Shown here: piece by piece, positions 50,516 through 57,595 of the stretch
Numbering within the stretch: position 1 is the first letter of the stretch
Layout of the letters: every line of letters begins with the position of its first letter
Source of the DNA: Lachnospiraceae bacterium MA2020
Lineage (GTDB): Bacteria > Bacillota > Clostridia > Lachnospirales > Lachnospiraceae
Length of the DNA stretch: 64,000 bases
Direction: 5' to 3'
Assembly (NCBI GenBank): GCA_000746015.1
Contig: JQKK01000011.1
Span: forward strand, 1 to 64,000
Notes under the pieces: model-generated
Told to the model about the DNA's origin: nothing
The model's input: the letters and a program-made list of their open reading frames with translations, nothing else
Database searches by the model: none
Position numbers and translations under genes: made by a program

Positions 50516-52306
50516 ATGAGTATATTAAATTTTGAAAATGTAAGTAAGACACTTGGAAATAAACAGATTTTGGACGGCGTGACATTTGGAATTGAATCCG
50601 GGGAGAAGGTCGGAGTTATCGGCATCAATGGTGCGGGTAAGTCTACTTTCATGCAGCTTGCAGCGGGTCGGATGGAATGTGATGATGGAGCTATCGTCAC
50701 TTCTAATGGACTCAAGATAGCAATGCTTGAGCAGTCTCCGGAGTTTGACAATTCAAGATCACTTCTCGACAATGTATCAAAAATGGCCTATGGAGAGCAT
50801 GCAAGAGACGATGCAAATGGAGAAGTAAAGGCTACGCTTGCCAAGTTTGGATTGAATGAAGTTGACATAACACCGGAAAATCTTTCGGGAGGTCAGAAGA
50901 AAAGAGCGGCACTTGTTGCGGCGCTTCTTTCGCCATGCGATCTTTTGATCCTTGATGAGCCTACAAACCACCTTGATATTGAGATGATATCTTGGCTTGA
51001 AAACTTCCTTAAGCACTATCGCGGAGCACTGCTGCTCGTAACTCATGACAGATATTTCCTCGATGAAGTTACAGATGTGATACTTGAGATAGACAGGGCA
51101 AAGATATACAGATATGAGGAAAATTATTCAGGATATCTTGAGCTTAAACAGCAGAGGCTTGACTATGCCAAGGCGGCGGAGAGAAAAATGGCTACGCTCT
51201 ATAGGCAGGATCTTGCGTGGATGCAGAGAGGCGCAAGAGCCAGATCGACCAAGCAGAAGGCGCATATACAGCGATTTGAGGAGTTGAGAGACAGAGAGAA
51301 GCTTGTAGAGGAGAGACAGGTTGAGATCAGCTCGGCAGTATCGAGGCTTGGAAATAAGACAGTAGAGCTCTACGGTATTTCGAAAGCCTTTGGAGAGCGA
51401 AAGTTATTTTCTGACTTTTCATATACTTTTTTGAGGACGGACAGAGTCGGGATAATAGGACCAAATGGATGCGGTAAGTCTACATTTATAAAGACACTTC
51501 TCGGAAAGATGGTTCCTGACAGCGGAGATATAGAAGTTGGTCAGACAGTTAAGTTTGGATATTTCAGTCAGGAAAATGAAGAGCTTGACGAGAAGATGCG
51601 TGTAATTGACTACATCAAGGAAACTGCTGAATTTATCAGGACTTCTGAGGGGCTTGTATCGGCATCTGCGATGTGTGAGCGATTCCTTTTTGACAGCAAC
51701 ATGCAGTATACCGTCATAGAAAAACTTTCCGGCGGTGAGAGACGCAGGCTCTATCTTTTGAAAGTGCTTATGGAGTCGCCAAACGTGCTTATCCTCGATG
51801 AGCCTACCAATGATCTTGATATACAGACCTTGCAGATACTAGAAGATTATCTCGATCACTTTGTCGGAATACTGATCGCTGTATCGCACGACAGATATTT
51901 TCTCGACAGAGTTGTGACATCGATATTCTCATTTGAGGGAGATGGTGTGATAGAGAGGATACCGGGAGACTACGAGGACTACAAGGCAAGGAAGGAAAAA
52001 CTAGAGCCGGAAAGCTCGGGCGAAGAAGATACCGTCAAGAAGAAGGTCAAGTATGAAAAGGCTCCACAGGTTAAAAAGAAGCTTTCTTTCAAAGAGCAGA
52101 AAGAGTATGACTCAATAGAGGGAGAGATTGAGGAGCTGCAGAACCGCTCGGAGGAGCTGGATGGCCTGATCGTAAAGTCAGCGACGGACTTTGTGAAGCT
52201 TAACGAGCTGACAAAGGAAAAAGAAGATGTAGATAAAAGACTTGAGGAAAAGATCGAGAGATATCTGGAACTTGAGGAAATGGTAGAGTCATTTAAGGAT
52301 TTATAA
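50516..52306 (+). CDS. ABC-F family ATPase
   Basis: 596 residues with two ATPase domains: GINGAGKST and LSGGQKKRA, then GPNGCGKST and LSGGERRRL, with an intervening linker (residues about 220-320) rich in Arg/Lys, and a coiled C-terminal end. ABC-F proteins act on ribosomes, either in translation rescue or in antibiotic protection; this one belongs to the Uup/YdiF-like broad group. The ATG at 50516 is chosen because the homologous region starts there; longer frames overlap the terminator. No ribosome site precedes it. nudC follows four bases after the stop. Confidence 0.9.
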   Translation: MSILNFENVSKTLGNKQILDGVTFGIESGEKVGVIGINGAGKSTFMQLAAGRMECDDGAIVTSNGLKIAMLEQSPEFDNSRSLLDNVSKMAYGEHARDDANGEVKATLAKFGLNEVDITPENLSGGQKKRAALVAALLSPCDLLILDEPTNHLDIEMISWLENFLKHYRGALLLVTHDRYFLDEVTDVILEIDRAKIYRYEENYSGYLELKQQRLDYAKAAERKMATLYRQDLAWMQRGARARSTKQKAHIQRFEELRDREKLVEERQVEISSAVSRLGNKTVELYGISKAFGERKLFSDFSYTFLRTDRVGIIGPNGCGKSTFIKTLLGKMVPDSGDIEVGQTVKFGYFSQENEELDEKMRVIDYIKETAEFIRTSEGLVSASAMCERFLFDSNMQYTVIEKLSGGERRRLYLLKVLMESPNVLILDEPTNDLDIQTLQILEDYLDHFVGILIAVSHDRYFLDRVVTSIFSFEGDGVIERIPGDYEDYKARKEKLEPESSGEEDTVKKKVKYEKAPQVKKKLSFKEQKEYDSIEGEIEELQNRSEELDGLIVKSATDFVKLNELTKEKEDVDKRLEEKIERYLELEEMVESFKDL

Positions 52307-52310
52307 GGCT

Positions 52311-53150
52311 ATGATACAGGATATTTCACCAAGCGTTTTATATAATCAATATGCAATAGAGACACCACATGATGAGGACATGGTTTTTAGCTTTCAGGGC
52401 AGGAATATACTGATACATGAAAAGGACGGCGTTATAAAGTGCCCTACGGTATCAGATATCATGAAAGCAGGATACAGTAAAGATGAGCTCATATATCTGT
52501 TTGCTGTAGACGATATGAAGTTTTTTCTTTTGCTTACACCGCAAGAGATCAAAGTCGAGGGATTCAGATATGACATTTTGTTTATATTGAGACGCTCTGA
52601 GCCAAAGACACTGGCGTTTGCCGGAGAGACAGCATATCATCTGTATGTATGGTATCGCGACAATAAGTTTTGCGGAAGATGCGGTCATGAGACAGTGCAT
52701 GATGAAAAACAGAGAGCGTTAAAGTGTCCGCACTGTGGAAACATCATATTTCCAAAGATCGCGCCAGCTATAATTGTCGGAGTAACGAATGGTGATAAGA
52801 TAGTTATCACTCGATATGCCGGAAGAGAATATAAGGGAATGTCATTGGTGGCGGGATTTTGCGAGATAGGCGAGACCGCTGAGGATACCGTCAGACGTGA
52901 AGTGATGGAAGAAGTAGGTCTGAAGGTTAAGAATATAAAATACTATAAAACCCAGCCATGGGGATTTGACCAAAATCTTTTGCTTGGCTACTTTTGCGAG
53001 GCTGATGGCTCCACAGAAATCGTAAGGGATGAAGGAGAGCTCGCTGTTGCTGAGTGGGTTGATCGTAAAGATATTACGGATGAGATGGGCAAAGTCAGCA
53101 TGACAGCAGAGATGATAGAGTATTTTAGAGTTAATGGATATAGCAAATAA
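52311..53150 (+). CDS. nudC: NADH pyrophosphatase (NudC-like Nudix hydrolase)
   Basis: 279 residues. A zinc ribbon (FCGRCG, then KCPHCG) sits before the Nudix domain, whose box is GFCEIGETAEDTVRREVMEE with VGL after it. The QPWGF segment follows, as in NudC (QPWPFP). It hydrolyses NAD(H) to NMN and AMP and may remove NAD caps from RNA. It is probably in one transcript with the ABC-F gene. The gene ends inside a perfect palindromic terminator. Confidence 0.93.
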   Translation: MIQDISPSVLYNQYAIETPHDEDMVFSFQGRNILIHEKDGVIKCPTVSDIMKAGYSKDELIYLFAVDDMKFFLLLTPQEIKVEGFRYDILFILRRSEPKTLAFAGETAYHLYVWYRDNKFCGRCGHETVHDEKQRALKCPHCGNIIFPKIAPAIIVGVTNGDKIVITRYAGREYKGMSLVAGFCEIGETAEDTVRREVMEEVGLKVKNIKYYKTQPWGFDQNLLLGYFCEADGSTEIVRDEGELAVAEWVDRKDITDEMGKVSMTAEMIEYFRVNGYSK

Positions 53151-53183
53151 AAAAGTGCCGCTAAGGCACTTTTTTATTTGCTA
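53141..53183. terminator. Bidirectional terminator, perfect 43-bp palindrome
   Basis: 19 bases (53141-53159, TAGCAAATAAAAAAGTGCC) pair perfectly with 53165-53183 around GCTAA. The A-run and T-run make it work on both strands. It holds the stop codons of both convergent genes, nudC and the glycosyltransferase. Confidence 0.94.
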
Positions 53184-54194
53184 TATCCTTGTTTCACGCA
53201 GCATTGCAGCATATTTTGCGGCTTTTTCTGTATCTCCCATGATGACGTAGCAGATATGCAGACCGACCAGTGGATAGGAGCTGTTGTAGGAGGCATTTAG
53301 TATTGCCTCGCTTTCAAAAGCGGAACTGTAGTACCACTTTGCAGCTTCTTTATAATTCTTATGATTGCGGTAATACTCGGCAAGCTCGAAAAGGAGCTCG
53401 GATGGAGCGTCACCTGCAGCGAGAGCGCGGCTTGAAGCAAAAAGTAATCCCTCGGGCTCGTCGCGAAGACGTGCGGCTTTGGCCACTACACAGGTATCCA
53501 TATATAGTAAATCCAGATCTTCATCATTTGCCATACACTTTTTGAAATATTCCTCAGCTGCCAAAAAATCGTTGTCACTTCCGGAAATAAACAGCTCTCG
53601 GGCATACATCTGCTGCATATGCCTTGAGATAGGCTTTTTCTCTTCTATAAGTTTTTGATAGATTGAGAAGTCACGTGACTGATGCTCGCCTGTAGGACAG
53701 TGCTTTATGCGTATATCGCTGTCAAATACGATGGGATCGAGACGCACATTTTCATGCACTGCATCTGTCCATGTAAACTCACGTATGCGCTTATAAAGCT
53801 TTGGACGAAGCTCCTCATCGAAATTGTAGGTGGTGTTATACTCCAGCTGGTTAGTGTAGTACATCTGGACTATTTCAATCTCTGGAAGCATTGCTTCTTT
53901 CAGAAGTCTGAAACGCTCATGATTTTCTTCGTCGATCACTTCGTCAGCGTCCGCGCTGTAAATATATTCCATAGTTGCCTTTGAAAATGCATAGTTGCGG
54001 GCTGCAGCAAAATCATCCTTCCATTCGAAATCATATATTTTATCCGTATACTTCCGGGCAATTTCTTTTGTGTTATCAGTAGAACCGGTATCTACGATAA
54101 TTATCTCATCCATAAGATCTGCGATGCTGTTGAGACAGCGCGATAGTATATCTTCTTCGTTTTTTACTATCATGCAAAGACTTATAGTTGCCAT
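53181..54194 (-). CDS. Family 2 glycosyltransferase with C-terminal helical repeats
   Basis: 337 residues. The GT2 domain opens with ISLCMIVKNEEDILSRCL, followed by IIIVDTGSTDNT and the metal site YSADADEVI. The second half is a TPR-like helical region of the kind seen in small peptide- or protein-glycosylating GT2 enzymes. The start at 54194 is chosen because AAAGGAG lies 8 bases upstream. No partners nearby; substrate unknown. Confidence 0.88.
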   Translation of the reverse strand: MATISLCMIVKNEEDILSRCLNSIADLMDEIIIVDTGSTDNTKEIARKYTDKIYDFEWKDDFAAARNYAFSKATMEYIYSADADEVIDEENHERFRLLKEAMLPEIEIVQMYYTNQLEYNTTYNFDEELRPKLYKRIREFTWTDAVHENVRLDPIVFDSDIRIKHCPTGEHQSRDFSIYQKLIEEKKPISRHMQQMYARELFISGSDNDFLAAEEYFKKCMANDEDLDLLYMDTCVVAKAARLRDEPEGLLFASSRALAAGDAPSELLFELAEYYRNHKNYKEAAKWYYSSAFESEAILNASYNSSYPLVGLHICYVIMGDTEKAAKYAAMLRETRI

Positions 54195-54231
54195 ATGACC
54201 ACTCCTTTCTTTGAATTTAATCCTTGATTTG

Positions 54232-54260
54232 ATTATATCGCATATTTTTGTAAGAATTAA
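54232..54260 (-). promoter_or_regulatory. Possible promoter of the GT2 gene
   Basis: Minus strand: TTAATT (54260-54255), 17-base spacer, TATAAT (54237-54232). Confidence 0.45.
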
Positions 54261-54455
54261 GGAAAATAAACGATGCAAACTGCACAAATATACATGTATT
54301 AAAATATACAAAAGTAACAGATTGCATACATGTTCTTATAAAAAAACACTAAAAAGTATAAAAATTTGGTAAAATATGTCGATATAAAGGGTGTAATAAA
54401 TCTTGTCAAGGATGACTGGATAAACGGGGTGAATCATGGAAAGAGGATAATACTT

Positions 54456-55145
54456 ATGATGAGGGAGAAGTGGACAGCGGTATCGTCCGGTATCGGAGTC
54501 GGAAAGGTGTGCCGGGTTGAAAATATTGTTCTCGATATTTCAAAAAGACGCACTACGGACATAGAAGGGGAGCTTCAAAGATTTGAGGGCGCAGCCCTAC
54601 ACTTCTGCAAGACTACAGAAGAACTTGCATCCCGCTTGGGGGAGATGGGATGCATCCGCGAGGCGGATATACTTAAAGTTCAGATAGTCATGCTTGAAGA
54701 TGAGTCGTTGCGTCCTGAAATCCGAGAACGAATTAAGAAGGGTATATCAGCTGCATATGCAGTAAGTGAGATCTGTGATAAGTATATCGAGAACCTGGCG
54801 GCCAGCTATGATGAGTCGCTGAGACAGAGAGCAAGGGATATCGAGGATGTGAAGCAGCGTATGCTCAGCATACTTTTAGGGGTTAAGCGTGCGGAGATAC
54901 GAAATGTGGATTGCGGTACTGTCCTTGTGGCGAGAGAATTTTCGCCATCCATGCTGTCTGAGATAATTCCGGGAAGTGTTGCGGGTATTGTTGCTGAAGG
55001 TGGAAGTATAATTTCGCATGCGGCAATCCTTGCTCGCAGCATGTCGCTTCCGGCTGTATTTAATGCACCCGGTATAATGGACAGGATAAAAGACGGTCAG
55101 ACAATCATGATAAATGGCAGCAGTGGTGAAGTTGTCATAGAGTAA
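54456..55145 (+). CDS. PTS enzyme I-like protein lacking the PEP-binding barrel
   Basis: 229 residues. It has the N-terminal enzyme I region (SSGIGVGKV, helical HPr-binding-like part) and the phosphohistidine swivel domain with GGSIISHAAILAR (H188) and LPAVF. Complete enzyme I is about 570 residues and continues into a PEP-binding barrel, which is absent: the frame ends with GSSGEVVIE and a terminator follows. It may be a truncated relic or a stand-alone phosphocarrier. A start at 54456 (GAGG 8 bases upstream) is chosen over upstream TTG codons. Confidence 0.72.
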   Translation: MMREKWTAVSSGIGVGKVCRVENIVLDISKRRTTDIEGELQRFEGAALHFCKTTEELASRLGEMGCIREADILKVQIVMLEDESLRPEIRERIKKGISAAYAVSEICDKYIENLAASYDESLRQRARDIEDVKQRMLSILLGVKRAEIRNVDCGTVLVAREFSPSMLSEIIPGSVAGIVAEGGSIISHAAILARSMSLPAVFNAPGIMDRIKDGQTIMINGSSGEVVIE

Positions 55146-55173
55146 GACCGTATATTATAAATGCTATCTATTG

Positions 55174-55216
55174 GCAGGCACTGGAATTTCGCGTTCGCGA
55201 AAGGTGCCTGCTTTTC
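55174..55216 (+). terminator. Terminator of the enzyme I fragment
   Basis: GCAGGCAC (55174-55181) pairs with GTGCCTGC (55204-55211). Inside it a perfect TTTCGCG/CGCGAAA stem with a two-base loop forms. TTTTC follows. Confidence 0.85.
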
Positions 55217-55232
55217 TATTGCCACAAAACGG

Positions 55233-55271
55233 TAAAAAACAGCAGGGATCAAAAAACGATCCCTGCTGTTT
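55233..55271 (-). terminator. Terminator of the second repeat protein
   Basis: Minus strand: AAACAGCAGGGATC (55271-55258) pairs with GATCCCTGCTGTTT (55250-55237), seven-base loop, then a T-run. Confidence 0.93.
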
Positions 55272-55279
55272 GATAGACA

Positions 55280-57247
55280 TCACTTGCTATATTGGGTTGG
55301 TGTAACTGTACCTGTAAAGTTGTTGTGTCCGGTTACTTCTACTGTTTTGCCATCCTTGACAACGTATGTAAAGTCACCTTTGCCTGAGTCGCTATTGCCC
55401 TTACATGGCTTGAGAACTATCCAGTCGGATTTTGGCTCTCCACCTGAAGTATACTTATAGCGTGCTGCCAGTTTTTTGAACTTTGCAGAACTACCGTTGA
55501 TCGTAAGCTTTACATACTGCACTTTTACCATACTTGAAAGATCAGCAGGTGCGATAGTAAAGTAGAAGTTTGTATCAGTTACTTTTTTATCCTTCAAGAG
55601 TTTATTGACTTTCTTGAGTGCGGCCTTCTTTGTCTTATCAAGCGAAGATGTAGCAGCCAGCTGTATTGTAAAGTAAGGTGCCTTGGCAGAAGTTGAATCT
55701 GCTGCTACCTTATTATTCTTGAATTTTACCTTTTTAACCTTGAAAGCATCGGTTGCTTTACCTGTATTGGCATCTGTTATCTCTACTTTGAGGTCTATGT
55801 CGTTTGATGCTTTTTTCTTATCAGTTGTAAGAAGATGCTTACGGCCGTTGTAATAAACCTTACTTGTATACTTAATTGAAAGATTGATGCCAAGTTCCTT
55901 GAGCTCCGGTGAATCCTTGCTGTTGAAACTCATAGTAGTTGTGCTTGTCATCAATTCATCAAGAGAATTTTCGGTATCTTTAAGCTCGCAATTGTAGTGG
56001 ATCTTTACATTCGCTGGAAGACCAACTTCTTCAAGGTTATTCCAAAGAGTTGTTTCTTTTGTGATCTTCATCTTGTCAAGATGTCCTTCGTTTAGGTCAA
56101 ACCATACACTCTTGATCTTTTTCCAATCATCTTCTGAACCCTGATAGTAAACATCTGTTATGGAAGGATTTACAAGGTGAACGTCTTTCTTATGCATTAC
56201 TTCAAAGAGATCTTCTGCCTGCGTTTCAACCATTGCGTTCTCACTCATTATACCAAAGGCATATTGTCCGACTCTTTCGAGGCTCTTTGGAAGTGTGATG
56301 GTCTGAAGGTTTTTACAGTCATAAAATGCTTCGTGCTGGATAGACTCTATAGTACTTGCAACTGTCAGATTCTTGAGTGAAGGATCACCTATCATTGCCC
56401 AATACTGAACATCTTTTGTACCCTTTGTGATAGTATAATTTCCGCCTGCCGACTTTACTACGCCTTCAGGAACAAACATGAGACAAGGTGTTTTATATGC
56501 GCCGCCTCGCTTCGAAGAATCTGTATAAGGATCCAAAATTTCGTATACAGCGTTATCTGCTACACGCATATAGGAATTGGTGTCAGCTAATTCAAGTTCT
56601 TTGAGGTTGCTGCATCCAATGAACGTATCACCGCGGACATTGTGCATATCTGCAGGAAATACCAACTTTTCAAGACCGGTACAATTACCGAAGGCCATAT
56701 ATCCGAAATGCCAGGTACCAAGTCCAAATGAAACATCTGTAAGTGCCTTACAATTATAGAAAGCTTTGCTATTGATCTCTAGACCTCGGCGATCGCCATT
56801 GCTATGAAATCCAGAGTCACCGATAGTAACCTTTTTTAGCTTTGGACAGCCATCGTACATGCCGCTTTCGATAAAGCACATATCCTTGATATTGACAGGT
56901 CCCTCATACTCTACTTCTTCAAGATTGCTGAATCCGCTCAGCGTGCCCGCGTCTTCAATCGTAGTTGCGCCAGACTCGATAACAACTTTTTTGACTTTGT
57001 CCTTGATAGATGTAAGGTCTGTTACTGCTGAGCCTGAGTTGGTGTAGCGAAGCACATCACCATTTAAGCTCCAGTGATAGTCAGAAGATTCCAGATCTAA
57101 AAGATCTGATGAAGCCTCTTCACTGATCGTCATAGCGGTATCTGTTTCAGCACCGAATACGATGTTTGCAGGATTCAGGCTTGTGAATGTCAGCGTGGCT
57201 GCCGACAGCAGAGCAAGCGCCCTGCGGTATTTTTTCATCCCTCTCAT
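55280..57247 (-). CDS. Secreted BspA-like leucine-rich-repeat protein 2
   Basis: 655 residues. Signal peptide about 1-32 (ends VFGAE). LRR_5-type repeats cover about 90-420 (for example INSKAFYNCKALTDVSFG and IQHEAFYDCKNLQTITLP). Residues about 465-655 contain the C-terminal module shared with the GH3 enzyme and the other repeat protein, opening with YYNGRKHLL and ending with HNNFTGTVT. Binding to surfaces or glycans is likely; no anchor motif is visible. The first ATG is used because AAAGGAGG lies 5 bases before it. Confidence 0.86.
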   Translation of the reverse strand: MRGMKKYRRALALLSAATLTFTSLNPANIVFGAETDTAMTISEEASSDLLDLESSDYHWSLNGDVLRYTNSGSAVTDLTSIKDKVKKVVIESGATTIEDAGTLSGFSNLEEVEYEGPVNIKDMCFIESGMYDGCPKLKKVTIGDSGFHSNGDRRGLEINSKAFYNCKALTDVSFGLGTWHFGYMAFGNCTGLEKLVFPADMHNVRGDTFIGCSNLKELELADTNSYMRVADNAVYEILDPYTDSSKRGGAYKTPCLMFVPEGVVKSAGGNYTITKGTKDVQYWAMIGDPSLKNLTVASTIESIQHEAFYDCKNLQTITLPKSLERVGQYAFGIMSENAMVETQAEDLFEVMHKKDVHLVNPSITDVYYQGSEDDWKKIKSVWFDLNEGHLDKMKITKETTLWNNLEEVGLPANVKIHYNCELKDTENSLDELMTSTTTMSFNSKDSPELKELGINLSIKYTSKVYYNGRKHLLTTDKKKASNDIDLKVEITDANTGKATDAFKVKKVKFKNNKVAADSTSAKAPYFTIQLAATSSLDKTKKAALKKVNKLLKDKKVTDTNFYFTIAPADLSSMVKVQYVKLTINGSSAKFKKLAARYKYTSGGEPKSDWIVLKPCKGNSDSGKGDFTYVVKDGKTVEVTGHNNFTGTVTPTQYSK

Positions 57248-57346
57248 AAGTTCCTCCTTTATAAAAATGGAAACAAAATCTTACAATTAATATTATAGAT
57301 TAAAGTGTGAGGGAAAGCATGTTTATTACAAGGTACACGCAAAAAA

Positions 57347-57547
57347 GCCATCCGGTAACAGTTCACAGGCAAACTGCGCACTAGCTGCGCAGTTATGCCC
57401 CAGTAAATTATGCAGGGCATTGAGTTTTGCCCATTGCCGAAGGCAATCTGCATTGGCAAAACTCGTTACTGGAGCGAGCTGTAAGTGAGTGAACAGTAAC
57501 GCCATCCGGAATACACCGGAAACGTCCTTAACTATTGCAGGGCAATA
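57347..57547. other. Multi-hairpin intergenic element 2
   Basis: The 348-base gap between the second repeat gene and the next contains, in order: GCCATCCGG (first copy, 57347); AACTGCGCA/TGCGCAGTT (57372-57394); ATGCCC/GGGCAT (57395-57420); GAGTTTTGCC/GGCAAAACTC (57422-57464) with ATTGCC/GGCAAT nested inside; CGTTACT/AGTAACG (57464-57501); the second GCCATCCGG (57501); TCCGG/CCGGA (57505-57520); and TATTGC/GCAATA (57533-57547). No protein frame is present. It may encode a structured RNA or be an inserted repeat. Confidence 0.5.
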
Positions 57548-57559
57548 TATAAAAAGTGA

Positions 57560-57588
57560 TTAACAAATCTCAACAGATAGGTTAGAAT
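57560..57588 (+). promoter_or_regulatory. Promoter next to the 57596 gene
   Basis: TTAACA (57560-57565), 17-base spacer, TAGAAT (57583-57588). The ATG follows after only 7 bases, so the predicted start of the mRNA lies at the start codon. Confidence 0.7.
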
Positions 57589-57595
57589 TAACCTT

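Noticed and set aside
54366-54455. Upstream TTG start for the enzyme I fragment
   Set aside because: No ribosome site is near it, and homology to enzyme I begins only after the ATG at 54456.
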